From Methylobacterium isbiliense (GTDB lineage: Bacteria > Pseudomonadota > Alphaproteobacteria > Rhizobiales > Beijerinckiaceae), in contig NZ_BPQQ01000023.1 in NCBI RefSeq assembly GCF_022179325.1, positions 1-64,000 on the forward strand: a stretch of 64,000 nt of DNA. Direction: 5' to 3'. Shown piece by piece: positions 35,553 through 50,463 of the stretch; within the stretch, counting starts at the first letter, position 1; the number at the start of each line of letters is the position of its first letter. The notes beneath the pieces were generated by a model. The model saw nothing but the letters and a program-made list of their open reading frames with translations. It ran no database searches and was not told the DNA's origin. Made by a program: the position numbers and the translations under genes.

Positions 35553-36425
35553 TCAGACCTTCTTGATCACGGCCTTGCCGAACAGGCCCACCGGCCTGAC
35601 CGCGAGAACGAGGAGGAGCAGGATCAGCCCCGGCACGTCCTTGTAGCCGGTCGAGATGTAGAAGCCGGTCAGCGTCTCGACGATGCCGAGGATCAGGCCG
35701 CCCACGATGACGCCGAGGCCCGATTCGAGGCCGCCGATGATCGCCACCGCGAAGGCCTTCAGCGCCAGCACGGCGCCCATCGTGGCGCCCGTGAGCGTCA
35801 CGGGGGCGACCAGCACGCCCGCGAAGGCCGCCGTCATGGCGCTGATCGAGTAGGACAGGGTGATGACCTTGCGGGTGTTGATGCCCATCAGGCCGGCCGC
35901 GTCGATGTCGTTCGAGGTGGCGACCACCGCTTTGCCCCAGATCGACTTGCGGTTGAAGAGCTCGACCGCGAGCATCATCAGGAGCGCGCCGGCGACGATC
36001 AAGAGCTCCATCGGCAGCACGCGGATGCCCTCGAAGCTCAGGGCGGTCTCGGGCAGCGGCGAGGGGAACTTGAGGTCGTCACGGCCCCAGATGTTCTCGG
36101 CGACGTTGCGGAAGATGATGCCGAGCGCGATGGTGGCCATGATCCACCCGTACTCGGACTTGATCTTCACTGCCGGGCGCACGCCGAGCCGCTCGACCAC
36201 CGCGCCGAGGGCGAAGCCGAAGATCAGCACCAGCGGCAGCATCAGCCAGTAGCCGGTGAAGGGCACCAGCGTGAGGCCGAACAGCGCGCCGAGCGCCAGC
36301 GCCTCGCCCTGTCCGAAATTCAGGGTCTTCGAGGTGGCGAAGGTGAGCTGGTAGCCGAACGCGATGGCGGCATAGATCATGCCGACCGCGACGCCGCTCG
36401 CCACGAGTTGCAGGAAGATGGTCAT
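35553..36425 (-). CDS. livH: branched-chain amino-acid ABC transporter permease LivH
   Basis: A 290-residue permease with about eight membrane spans. Typical LivH pieces are QLVASGVAVGMIYAAIAFGY at the N-terminus, LNFGQGEALALGALFGL, and the cytoplasmic EAA-like loop around GINTRKVITLSYSISAMTAA. It pairs with the LivM half of the fused protein to form the inner-membrane channel. It is separated from livMG by 52 bases and from the upstream livK by 106 bases containing a strong stem-loop. Confidence 0.94.
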   Translation of the reverse strand: MTIFLQLVASGVAVGMIYAAIAFGYQLTFATSKTLNFGQGEALALGALFGLTLVPFTGYWLMLPLVLIFGFALGAVVERLGVRPAVKIKSEYGWIMATIALGIIFRNVAENIWGRDDLKFPSPLPETALSFEGIRVLPMELLIVAGALLMMLAVELFNRKSIWGKAVVATSNDIDAAGLMGINTRKVITLSYSISAMTAAFAGVLVAPVTLTGATMGAVLALKAFAVAIIGGLESGLGVIVGGLILGIVETLTGFYISTGYKDVPGLILLLLVLAVRPVGLFGKAVIKKV

Positions 36426-36461
36426 CGAGGGGACCCAGGGGGCGGCCGTGGATGGGACAAG

Positions 36462-36484
36462 GCCCGCGCGGGGGCCGCGCGGGC
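36462..36484 (-). terminator. stem-loop between livK and livH (attenuator candidate)
   Basis: GCCCGCGCG (36462-36470) and CGCGCGGGC (36476-36484) form a 9-bp GC-only stem with a five-base loop, within the livK-livH gap. Such structures after binding-protein genes commonly give partial termination or protect the 5' part of the mRNA, so that more LivK than permease is made. No U-tract is visible. Confidence 0.5.
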
Positions 36485-36531
36485 TTCGGGCTCAGGCAGG
36501 GAACCCGGGCCGCGGGCCCGGGCGCGAGGCG

Positions 36532-37746
36532 TCAGTTCGACGCCTTCTCCTTCACGCGGATGACGCCGGCATTCTTGGCGTCCTCTTCCTTGGCGTAGAC
36601 GATCCGGCCGTCCTGCACCTTGCCGAACACCACCATGTTGCGGGTGATGGCGTTGTGGTCGGTCTTGGTGAAGGGCTTGTCGTAGGTCGTCACCACGCCT
36701 TCGACCTTCTCCTTGAGGTCTTCGAGCGCCGCGCGGATCTTCGGCCCGCTGGTGCTGCCGGCCTGCTGGATCGCCGCCGCCAGGAGGTAGACCGAGTCGT
36801 AGCCCTGCGCGCCGGCCACCGGGGTCGGGATCTTGTTGACCTTGAAGGTCGAGTAGTAGCCTTCGAGGAACGCCTTGCGCCGGGGCAGGGTCTGGTCCTC
36901 GATGAAGGTCTGGGGCATCGTCACGCCGTTGCCGTTGGCGCCCGCGATATCGATGAAGCTCTGCATCGAGGCCGGCCACGAGGTGATCATCGGCACCTTC
37001 CAGCCGAGCTTGGCCATGCCGTTGGCGATCTGTCCGAGTTCCGGCCCGATGCCGTAGGCCAGGATCACGTCCGCACCCGCCGCCTGCGACTTCAACAGCT
37101 GGGCCGTCATGTCGACGTCCTTGATGTTGAACTTCTCGACCGCGACCGGGGTCACGCCCTTGGCCTTGAGGTACTTCTCGAGGTCCTCACGGCCGAGCTG
37201 GCCGTAATTGGTCGAATCCGCCAGGATGGCGATCTTCTTGAAGCCGCGGGCGATCGCCTCGTCGGCCATCATCCCGGCCTGCAGCACGTCGTAGGCCGAG
37301 GTGCGGAAGACGTAGTTGGCGTCGTAGTCCGGCGGATTGAACTGATTGGTGATGATCGTGCCGGTGGCCACGTTGTTGATCACCGGGATCTCGGCTTCCT
37401 GGTAGAAGCGCTGGGCGGCAAGCGCCACGCCGGTGTTGATGAAGCCGAGGGTCGCGACGACCTTCTCCTTGTTGATCAGCTCCTGCGCGACCTGGGCGCC
37501 GACCTCGTTCTTCGCCTCGTCGTCACGCTCGACGATCTGGAGCTGACGGCCCAGAACGCCGCCCTTCTTGTTGATCTCCGCCACCGCGAGGCGCACGCCG
37601 TCGCGCATCGACACGCCCATCGAGGACGAACCGCCGGTGAACGGGCCGGACACGCCGATCTTGATCGGGTCGGCCGCCTGGGCGCTGCCGGCGAGCGCGG
37701 TCGCACAGACGAGCGCCGCCGCAAGGGCGGTGAAGGGCAATCGCAT
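36532..37746 (-). CDS. livK: branched-chain amino-acid ABC transporter substrate-binding protein
   Basis: A 404-residue periplasmic binding protein (LivK/Peripla_BP_6 family). The signal peptide is 1-24 (cleavage after GSAQA). The mature part starts ADPIKIGVSGPFTGGSSSMG, with the ligand-binding serine/threonine region typical of this fold, and two lobes around hinge segments near 145 and 270. It is somewhat closer to the amide/urea/short-chain-compound clade than to classic LivJ, so the ligand is not certain. The ATG at 37746 is preceded by an excellent GGAGGAG. It is the first gene of the transporter operon. Confidence 0.93.
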   Translation of the reverse strand: MRLPFTALAAALVCATALAGSAQAADPIKIGVSGPFTGGSSSMGVSMRDGVRLAVAEINKKGGVLGRQLQIVERDDEAKNEVGAQVAQELINKEKVVATLGFINTGVALAAQRFYQEAEIPVINNVATGTIITNQFNPPDYDANYVFRTSAYDVLQAGMMADEAIARGFKKIAILADSTNYGQLGREDLEKYLKAKGVTPVAVEKFNIKDVDMTAQLLKSQAAGADVILAYGIGPELGQIANGMAKLGWKVPMITSWPASMQSFIDIAGANGNGVTMPQTFIEDQTLPRRKAFLEGYYSTFKVNKIPTPVAGAQGYDSVYLLAAAIQQAGSTSGPKIRAALEDLKEKVEGVVTTYDKPFTKTDHNAITRNMVVFGKVQDGRIVYAKEEDAKNAGVIRVKEKASN

Positions 37747-38108
37747 CGGTGTCTCCTCCGAGATCGTTTCTTCTGCCGACCCGCATGGATCGGCCTAGGA
37801 GCGGCGGATGAAACCCAAGCCGCCCGCCCTTGTCGAGCGCGTCTTTAGATCTAGAGGGATGGGGATGACAAGCGCCTCGGCGCCCGGTCGCCGCCGGGAG
37901 GTGCTTTGGGAAGTTCGGCGGTGCCGCCGCTTCTACGCTGGGGAAGCCGCGAACCGGTCGCTTCGTCTGACGGTTCTTACGCCTGAGCGCCCGCGCCTGA
38001 TGCGCGCGACCAGCACGAGCCCTCCGCGGGCCCCGTCCGGAGCCTGACTCCCAACGGGTCCGTCGGGAGTGCCCGGAGAGGCCAGCGGCGTCGCCGCCGG
38101 CGACCCGG
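37747..38108. other. 362-nt region upstream of livK
   Basis: This region holds the livK promoter area and the 3' flank of the proline-rich protein gene. The only marked structure is the AT-rich CTTTAGATCTAGAG around 37841-37855, with an AGATCT palindrome. No gene or clear -35/-10 pair could be supported. Confidence 0.4.
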
Positions 38109-39008
38109 CTACTTCGCCTCGTCCTTGCCCGGGACCGGGGTGATGCCGCCGATGACGCGCACCGGACGGTTGCCGTCGGGGGGCGACTTCCAGCCCGCAT
38201 CCACCGGCTTGGCGGCCGGGGGCGGGCTCGCGGCCGCGACGGCCTCGGCAGGCTTCGGCGCGGGGTTGGGCTCCGGCGCCGGGGCGGCGGGCTTCGGCTC
38301 GATCAGGGCGGCCGGGCTCTCGACGGGCTTGGCCGGCTTGGCGACCTTGCGCGGCGTCTCCGGACGGCGGGCGCCGCGCGCCTCGGGGCTGTCCGGGTTC
38401 AGGCCGAGCGGATTGGCGCCCTGCCCAGACGGGGCCGCGGGCGCGGAGGGAGGCGCGGGAGCGACGCGCGACACGTCCGGCCGGTCGGACGGCAGCAGAC
38501 CCGGCCGGGTCGCGACGCGCCGCTCCTCCATGGGCACCTCGCGGCCGTAGGTCATGTCGCCCCGATAGGGCGAGCGCAGCGCGGGGTCCCGGATCGGCTC
38601 GGAGGCGGGCGGCACGCGCACATCCGCCTCGGTCCAGCCGTAGCCGGGACGGCGGCCGCCTGGGATCACCCCCGGGGGCAAGAGCGGCGCCTCGATGCGC
38701 TCGCGGTCGAGCAGCCGGCCGCTGCGGGCATCCACCACCAGCCGCACCCGGTTGCCCCAGGGGCTGTCGGCGTCGAGCGTGTAGACCTCGCCGTCGAAAC
38801 GGGGATGCGAGAAGGCCCGGTAGCCGTCGCGGCTGAGGCGCCCGAGCACGGCGCGCGGCGCGAGCACGGCGTCGACCTCCTCGACCCCGTAGAACCCCTG
38901 CGCGCGGACCGAAGTCGCGGCGCCGAGGGCGTTCAGGAGACCCGTGAAGGCGAGCGCGGCCGCGAGGGCCGCGCTCCGAGTAGACCGCAGAGCGATCATG
39001 TCCCGCAT
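38109..39008 (-). CDS. secreted proline-rich protein with PepSY-like N-terminal domain
   Basis: A 299-residue exported protein, unrecognised as a whole. The signal peptide covers about 1-36 (cleavage after SVRAQ). Residues 40-105 look like a PepSY-type fold: a helix (VLGRLSRDGYRAFSHPRFDG), then strands ending in RVRLVVDARSGRLLDRERI. From about 110 the chain is low-complexity, dominated by Pro, Ala and Lys. Similar proline-tailed proteins occur across Hyphomicrobiales and may sit in the periplasm or bind the cell wall. The start may be the ATG at 39008 or the one at 38999. A repeated 12-13-bp motif overlaps the translation start region. Confidence 0.75.
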   Translation of the reverse strand: MRDMIALRSTRSAALAAALAFTGLLNALGAATSVRAQGFYGVEEVDAVLAPRAVLGRLSRDGYRAFSHPRFDGEVYTLDADSPWGNRVRLVVDARSGRLLDRERIEAPLLPPGVIPGGRRPGYGWTEADVRVPPASEPIRDPALRSPYRGDMTYGREVPMEERRVATRPGLLPSDRPDVSRVAPAPPSAPAAPSGQGANPLGLNPDSPEARGARRPETPRKVAKPAKPVESPAALIEPKPAAPAPEPNPAPKPAEAVAAASPPPAAKPVDAGWKSPPDGNRPVRVIGGITPVPGKDEAK

Positions 39009-39101
39009 TCCCTTGGTTTCGGGGTCGACGGGTTATCCCCGCATTCCCCTTGTGCTCGGACGGGCGAGTTAGACCCGCGGAATGGGGCGGGAATGCGGGG
39101 A
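39001..39101. repeat. three copies of a TCCCCGCATTCCC motif
   Basis: TCCCGCATTCCC (39001-39012), TCCCCGCATTCCC (39036-39048) and the inverted GGGAATGCGGGGA (39089-39101). The last two form a perfect 13-bp inverted repeat across 40 bases. The first copy covers the start codon of the proline-rich protein gene, so the set may act as an operator or an mRNA structure controlling it. Confidence 0.6.
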
Positions 39102-39226
39102 TCTGCGACGGGTGCCGCTTTCGGGAGGCCTCGTCGGTTCGGCTGATGCGGGTTCCGGACGCGACCGTCGCGCGCTACGGACTGCCGCAGGACCGCACGC
39201 CCCTGCGGCGCGCGCCAGAGCGAGAT

Positions 39227-40288
39227 TCAGGCGCTGTCCCGGGCCAGCGCCAGGAGGGCGTCCACCTCCGCCTCGGGCGTCGAGAACGCGGTGATCAGGC
39301 GCACCAGCACCTCGTCCTCCCCCACGCTCTCCCCGGGGGCCAGGCTCTCCGTGGGCCAGTCGTAAAAGACGGCGCCCCCCGCCCGCAGCCCGCGCGCGAG
39401 GCGCACGGGCAGGATCGGGAACACCTCGTTCGCCTCCACGGGCCAGGCGAGCCGCACCCCGGCGACCGCCCGCAGGCCGCGGGCGAGGCGGTCCGCCAGG
39501 CGGTTGGCGTGGCTGGCGTTGGCGAGCCAGTGATCGTCCGCCAGGTAGGCGTGGAGCTGGGCGGCGAGGAGCCGTCCCTTCGACAGCAGGTGCCCGGCGC
39601 GTTTGCGGCGATAGGCGATCGAATCCGCGAGGTCCGGCCGGAAGACCACGATCGCCTCGGCGGCGAGCGCCCCGTTCTTGCTCGCCCCGAAGGACAGGAC
39701 GTCGACGCCCGCCCGCCACGTGATCTCGGCCGGGCGGCAGCCGAGCCTCGCGACGGCGTTGGCGAGGCGTGCCCCATCCATGTGCACCGTCAGGCCGTGC
39801 CGGCGGGCGATGCCGGACAGGCGCGCCACCGCCTCCGGCGCGTAGACGAGGCCGGCCTCGCTGGCCTGCGACAGCGAGAGGGCGTGGGCCGGCATCCGGT
39901 GCACCGAGCGGGGCAGGCGCGCGAGTGCGGCTTCGAGCGCCCCGGGGTCGATCCGAGCGCCCGTGCCGGGCAGGTGGGCGAGCTTGGCGCCGTGGGTGAA
40001 GAATTCCGGCGCGCCGCACTCGTCGGTGGTGACATGCGCCTGCGCGTGACAGAGGCAGAGCCCGTAGGGCGGCACCATCGCGGCGAGGGCGAGCGCATTG
40101 GCCGCCGTGCCGGTGGCGACGGGATACACCGCGAGTTCGGGATGCTCGAACACCTCGCGGAAACGGGCCGTGAGGCTCGCCGTCAGCGGATCCTCGCCGT
40201 AGGCGGGCATCGCGCCCGCATTCGCCTGCACCAGCGCATCGAGGATGGGGGCGCTCGCGCCGGTCACGTTGTCGCTCGCGAAGTTCAT
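39227..40288 (-). CDS. ltaE: low-specificity L-threonine aldolase
   Basis: A 353-residue PLP enzyme (fold type I) that cleaves threonine or allo-threonine to glycine and acetaldehyde. The start MNFASDNVTGASAPILDAL is family-typical. The cofactor is held by Asp171 (LTVHMDGARLAN) and the Schiff-base Lys204 (LSFGASKNGA). The glycine-rich VATGTAANALAL binds phosphate. Length equals the usual 330-350 plus a short tail. It can supply glycine or, in one-carbon organisms, help balance glycine and serine. It is not part of an evident operon. Confidence 0.93.
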   Translation of the reverse strand: MNFASDNVTGASAPILDALVQANAGAMPAYGEDPLTASLTARFREVFEHPELAVYPVATGTAANALALAAMVPPYGLCLCHAQAHVTTDECGAPEFFTHGAKLAHLPGTGARIDPGALEAALARLPRSVHRMPAHALSLSQASEAGLVYAPEAVARLSGIARRHGLTVHMDGARLANAVARLGCRPAEITWRAGVDVLSFGASKNGALAAEAIVVFRPDLADSIAYRRKRAGHLLSKGRLLAAQLHAYLADDHWLANASHANRLADRLARGLRAVAGVRLAWPVEANEVFPILPVRLARGLRAGGAVFYDWPTESLAPGESVGEDEVLVRLITAFSTPEAEVDALLALARDSA

Positions 40289-40927
40289 GCACTCTCCCTC
40301 TCGGGCCGTGGCGTCGGATCGTCGTCATGGCAGGTCCGGTCAGGTCATGGCAGGCCGGTGCGGTCACGACCCGGCGGCGGAATCATGGCGGCCATGCGTG
40401 AGGAGGCGAATGCTGCGCCGGGCCGCGCCGCCGTGGTCGTTCGTTGCGGCGCCGCGCCGCAATGCGCAAGAAAAGCACAATCCGCGGGCCGCTCGGCTCT
40501 TGCTGGAGCGATTGAAATCTGGCAGCTTCCAGACTTAGGACAGCAGGGCTGTCCCATTTTCCGGATCCCCGCATCCGGATCGCGAAGGGCGCTGGCTTGT
40601 GGCTTGCACGACGGCCAAACGAGATACGACATGCATCGCCGGCAAGGCGATGCGGGTGCGCGCCGGCTGACAAGGCCGCCGGGTGCCCGCGAGGTGCGGG
40701 CGCTCCCTGACGCGAGACGCGACCGGACCTCCAGACAAGAGACGAGACGGCAGACCCGCCCGGGTCCGGCCGTACCTGCCCGCCTCCCGGCCCCGCCGGG
40801 CTTCGGCGGATCACCGGACCAGCGGCACGCCCGGACGGGCGGAGGCGTTGCCATCGAGCGCGCGTCTGCGGGCACAAGCCCGAAGCGGGCGCAAGCCCGC
40901 CTGCGGGCCTGAAGGAGACATGAGACG
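40289..40927. other. 639-nt structured leader/promoter region of gltB
   Basis: A long non-coding gap upstream of gltB. It contains a sigma-54-type promoter match at 40593-40608, and three consecutive small hairpins at about 40517-40582. These are TCTGG/CCAGA, GGACAGC/GCTGTCC (40538-40554) and CCGGAT/ATCCGG (40561-40579). No open frame within it has a convincing start or protein character. The distance from the promoter match to gltB leaves a 5' leader of roughly 300 nt. Confidence 0.55.
40593..40608 (+). promoter_or_regulatory. sigma-54 (-24/-12) promoter candidate for gltB
   Basis: TGGCTTGTGGCTTGCA has the invariant GG (40594-40595) and GC (40606-40607) exactly ten bases apart and fits the TGGCACG-N4-TTGCA consensus except at two positions. 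It faces gltBD, nitrogen-assimilation genes for which RpoN/NtrC control is plausible. Confidence 0.45.
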
Positions 40928-45619
<4,692 letters not shown>

Positions 45620-45640
45620 GCTCCGACAAGGGCCGGTGCC

Positions 45641-45674
45641 CGGATTCCCTCCCTCGCACGGAAGGGGGAATCCG
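45641..45674 (+). terminator. stem-loop after gltB
   Basis: CGGATTCCC (45641-45649) and GGGAATCCG (45666-45674) form a perfect 9-bp stem, 22 bases after the gltB stop. The right arm belongs to a 17-bp sequence also found at 13196-13212. No U-tract, so partial termination or mRNA protection within the gltB-GST-gltD unit is possible. Confidence 0.45.
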
Positions 45675-45719
45675 CGGCTTTCCATGGAGCGGACCGCATT
45701 TCACTGAGGGGGCGCAGCG

Positions 45720-46328
45720 GTGAAGATCTTCGGGGACGACAAGTCGGGCAACTGCCTGAAGGTTCGTTACGTCGCCGATCACCTCGGCGTCCCCTACGCG
45801 TGGATCCCCGTCGACATCATGAAGGGCGAGACCCGCACGCCCGAGTTCCTCGCCCGCTTTCCCGTCGGGCAGGTCCCGGGCGTGGAATTCGCGGACGGGC
45901 GCTGCCTGTCGCAATCGAACGCGATCATCCGCCACCTCGCCCGCGGCAGTGCGCTCCTGCCCGAGGATCCTTGGCAGCAGGCCAAGATCGACGAGTGGCT
46001 GTTCTGGGAGCAGTACAACCACGAGCCGACGATCGCGGTCTGCCGGTTCCACATGCGCTACCGGGGCGAGCCCGCCGAGACCCGCGATCCGCGGAAGGTG
46101 GCGGGCGGAGAGGCGGCCCTCGACCTGATGGAGCGACGCTTGGTCGCCGCGGATTGGTTCGTGGGGGACGCGATCACCATCGCGGACGTGGCCCTGTTCG
46201 CCTATACGCAATTCGCCGACGAGGGCGGATTCAGCCTCGACACGAGGCCGGCCGTGCGGAGCTGGCTCACACGTTGCATCCAGGCCCTCGGCCTGCCGGG
46301 CGCGACGTCAATCGCCGTACCGGGCTGA
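45720..46328 (+). CDS. glutathione S-transferase family protein
   Basis: A 202-residue cytoplasmic GST. The N-terminal thioredoxin-like domain (1-75) begins [20 protein letters not shown] and contains the glutathione-binding [14 protein letters not shown] and [14 protein letters not shown] segments. The all-helical C-terminal domain spans about 85-195 and keeps the N-capping [18 protein letters not shown]. The catalytic serine/cysteine position near residue 9-11 is SGNC, so either may activate glutathione. The start is GTG at 45720 after GAGGGGGC. Its place between gltB and gltD is unusual; whether it has a link to glutamate metabolism is unknown. Confidence 0.92.
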   Translation: MKIFGDDKSGNCLKVRYVADHLGVPYAWIPVDIMKGETRTPEFLARFPVGQVPGVEFADGRCLSQSNAIIRHLARGSALLPEDPWQQAKIDEWLFWEQYNHEPTIAVCRFHMRYRGEPAETRDPRKVAGGEAALDLMERRLVAADWFVGDAITIADVALFAYTQFADEGGFSLDTRPAVRSWLTRCIQALGLPGATSIAVPG

Positions 46329-46378
46329 CCGAACGTTCGCACCGGCCCGTTCTTCGTTCCAACCTCCGAGTTCTTCCG

Positions 46379-47809
<1,431 letters not shown>

Positions 47810-47812
47810 GGC

Positions 47813-47846
47813 GGCGTCCGGCGCCTCAGGGCGTCCGGCGCCTCAG
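47813..47846. repeat. 17-bp perfect tandem duplication
   Basis: GGCGTCCGGCGCCTCAG occurs twice in direct succession (47813-47829 and 47830-47846). It is in the gap after gltD and reaches the stop codon of the convergent SGNH hydrolase, probably a replication slippage product. Confidence 0.85.
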
Positions 47847-49282
47847 CTCCGCGGCCAGCGGAAATCGTCGGCCCGGCCCGGCTGCGGAGTGGCGGGCGCG
47901 CCCCGGGTGAGGCTGCGCTCCACGGTGTATCCCGCATCCCCATCGACCCGGGGACGGCCAGTGAGGAGCTGGCCGTTCGGCGACACCTCGTTGCGGGTGA
48001 GCGGCACCACGGGACCGGCCGCGGGCTTGACCGGCAGCGCCGGGATGCCGGGGGGCTCCGGCAGGCTCGGCAACATCGCGGTGATGAGCCGGTCGATGGC
48101 CGCCTCGTCGTCGAGGCGGGGCGCCTGTCCGGGTTCGACGGAGGCGGGCGGCGGGGTGGCCGCCACCGCGTCCGGAACGCTCGGCAGGACGCCGCGCGCC
48201 TCCATCAGCCGCTTGATCTCCACATCCGCGAAGTGGGCCGCCTTGCGGGCGCCGGCCTGGGTGAAGTGCACGCCGTCGGCGGTGCGCAGGCGCGCCGTCT
48301 GGCCTTCCAGATCCGGTCCGGTCGCCGCGTAGCGGTTCTGCTCGTCCGAGAAGGCCGGCCAGATGTCGACGTAGATGCCGCCCGCGCGCTGCACCCGGTC
48401 GCGGTAGATCTCGTTGATCGAGCTGAGGTCGGCCGAGAAGGTGTCGCTCTTCATCGGCGGCACGCCGACCCAGATCACCGGCACCTTGGCGTCCGTGAAC
48501 ACCTTCAGGAGCGCATCGACCCGGTCGCGGTAGAGCGTGCGCCAGCGGTCGCCGAGCGCCTCCAGCGACTGGTCGCCGTCGCGCAGGGCCTGCCGGTCGT
48601 TGGCGCCGACCATCACCACCGCGTAGGTCAGCTTGGGGTTGGCGGCCAGGTATTCCTCGGCGGCCTTCGGCCAGTCGACCACGTCCTTGCGCACGAGGCC
48701 GCTGTCGCCGCGGGCGCGGCGGATCACCAGCACGTCGCCGTTCGCCTCGTAGGCCGATTCCAGCCCCTTGCCGAGGAGCTCGGCCAGCGAATCGCCGAAC
48801 ACCGCGATCTGCGTCGTCGGGTTGGTCTTGGGCTTGGCGGCGGGCGCGACCGCCACAGGGGGCGCGGGGCGGGGCTTCGGCCGCTGCACCGAGCGCCCTT
48901 CGTGGCTGCGATGCGTCTCGCGGACGGGCGCCTCGCGCAGCCGCGGCCGGGGCGTGCGGTACCCCCCGCCGTAGCTCGGGGCGGGCGCCGGCTGGGCCTG
49001 CGGCTCGGGCTGCTCCCAGGGCCACCGGAACCCGCCGCGCTGCGGCTCGGGCGCAGGCGCGGGCGCGCGCCGGTAGCCCTGCCGGCCGTACGGATCCTCG
49101 CCGTAGCCGCGGCTGCGGTTACCGTAGCCGTACGGGTCCTGGCGGCGCTGCTGCTGATAGCCGCCGTCGTCGCCGCCCCACCATTGCGCCGAGGCGGGCG
49201 ACGCGCCCAGGCAGAGCAGCGCTCCGACGAGTCCCATCGTCGGTCCTGCCAATCTCGGCCCCGCCCGTCTCGGCCCGGTCAT
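47843..49282 (-). CDS. periplasmic SGNH/GDSL hydrolase (DUF459-like)
   Basis: A 479-residue exported protein. The signal peptide ends near ASPASA (about residue 32). Residues 33-155 are Tyr-, Gly-, Arg- and Pro-rich low complexity. The hydrolase domain spans about 158-330: block I VFGDSLAELLGKG with the catalytic Ser, block III VGANDRQAL, and the Asp-x-x-His motif TADGVHFTQAG. A proline-rich tail follows. Hyphomicrobiales homologues are annotated DUF459 and thought to be cell-envelope acyl-esterases; substrate unknown. The ATG at 49282 has AGGAG ten bases upstream; a GTG at 49306 would add eight residues. It follows bioB on the same strand. Confidence 0.85.
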   Translation of the reverse strand: MTGPRRAGPRLAGPTMGLVGALLCLGASPASAQWWGGDDGGYQQQRRQDPYGYGNRSRGYGEDPYGRQGYRRAPAPAPEPQRGGFRWPWEQPEPQAQPAPAPSYGGGYRTPRPRLREAPVRETHRSHEGRSVQRPKPRPAPPVAVAPAAKPKTNPTTQIAVFGDSLAELLGKGLESAYEANGDVLVIRRARGDSGLVRKDVVDWPKAAEEYLAANPKLTYAVVMVGANDRQALRDGDQSLEALGDRWRTLYRDRVDALLKVFTDAKVPVIWVGVPPMKSDTFSADLSSINEIYRDRVQRAGGIYVDIWPAFSDEQNRYAATGPDLEGQTARLRTADGVHFTQAGARKAAHFADVEIKRLMEARGVLPSVPDAVAATPPPASVEPGQAPRLDDEAAIDRLITAMLPSLPEPPGIPALPVKPAAGPVVPLTRNEVSPNGQLLTGRPRVDGDAGYTVERSLTRGAPATPQPGRADDFRWPRS

Positions 49283-49354
49283 CCGCTGCTCGCTCCTGAA
49301 CGCCACGCTACGATAACGCGCGGAGACCCGAAGCGCACCGGGGGCGGACGCGCG

Positions 49355-50353
49355 CTACTCCGCCGCCGCCAGCCCGATCACCGCGGGCACCGGCACGCCG
49401 ATGTCGCGCAGGAGCTGCGCGTCCGCGTCGGCCTCGTTGTTGGCGGTGGTGAGCAGGCGCTCGCCGTAGAAGATCGAGTTGGCGCCGGCGAGGAAGCACA
49501 GAACCTGCGCCTCGCGGGTGAGCGCGCGGCGGCCCGCGCTCAGGCGCACGCGGGCCTTCGGCATCACGATGCGGGCGGTGGCGCACATGCGCACGAGGTC
49601 GAGCGGATCGACCGGGGGGCGGTCCTGGAGCGGCGTGCCCTCCACCGCCACGAGCGCGTTGATCGGCACGCTCTCGGGATGCGGCGCGTGGTTGGCCAGC
49701 ACCTGCAGCATCGCGGCGCGGTCGCGCACGCCCTCACCCATGCCGATGATGCCGCCGCAGCACACGCCGATCCCGGCCTCGCGCACCGCCTGCAGGGTGT
49801 CGAGCCGGTCCGCGTAGGTGCGGGTCGAGATGATGTCGCCGTAGAAGTCCGGCCCGGTGTCGAGGTTGTGGTTGTAGGCGGTCAGCCCGGCCTCGGCGAG
49901 ACGCTCGGCCTGGGAGGGCGTCAGCATGCCCAGCGTGACGCAGGCCTCCATCCCGAGCCCGCGCACGCCCCGCACCATCGCGAGCACGGCGTCGAACTCG
50001 GGCCCGTCCTTCGGCTGGCGCCACGCGGCGCCCATGCAGAAGCGGGTCGCGCCCGCGGCCTTGGCGGCGGCGGCCTCGCGCAGCACGGTCTCCACCGGCA
50101 TCAGGCGCTGGCGGCCGAGGCCCGCCTCCTTGTGATGGGCCGATTGCGGGCAGTAGGCGCAATCCTCCGGGCAGCCGCCGGTCTTGATCGAGAGCAGGCT
50201 CGCGCGCTGGATGTCGGCCGGGTCGTGGTGGGCGCGGTGGACGCTCGCCGCCCGGTGCACGAGGTCGAGGAGCGGCAGGTCGTGGATCGCCTGGATCTCG
50301 GCGACGGTCCAATCGTGCCGGATGGCGTCGGGGGGCGCGGCTTCTGTGCTCAT
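49355..50353 (-). CDS. bioB: biotin synthase
   Basis: A 332-residue radical-SAM enzyme that inserts sulfur into dethiobiotin. The SAM-cluster cysteines are Cys61, Cys65 and Cys68 ([13 protein letters not shown]). Conserved substrate and cluster residues lie in [31 protein letters not shown] and [10 protein letters not shown]. The ATG at 50353 is preceded by AGGAGCCCG. The other bio genes are not in the window, so bioB is separate from any bioFDA cluster here. It is divergent from a LysR gene 110 bases away. Confidence 0.96.
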   Translation of the reverse strand: MSTEAAPPDAIRHDWTVAEIQAIHDLPLLDLVHRAASVHRAHHDPADIQRASLLSIKTGGCPEDCAYCPQSAHHKEAGLGRQRLMPVETVLREAAAAKAAGATRFCMGAAWRQPKDGPEFDAVLAMVRGVRGLGMEACVTLGMLTPSQAERLAEAGLTAYNHNLDTGPDFYGDIISTRTYADRLDTLQAVREAGIGVCCGGIIGMGEGVRDRAAMLQVLANHAPHPESVPINALVAVEGTPLQDRPPVDPLDLVRMCATARIVMPKARVRLSAGRRALTREAQVLCFLAGANSIFYGERLLTTANNEADADAQLLRDIGVPVPAVIGLAAAE

Positions 50354-50463
50354 CGGGCTCCTCGGGTCGTTGCCGACCGCATAGCGCGATCCGCCGTGCT
50401 TGTCCCGCCCCTCGCCGACCGGAGCCGTTGCCAAGCCGGGGCGCTCGGCGGCATCGTCGGGAG

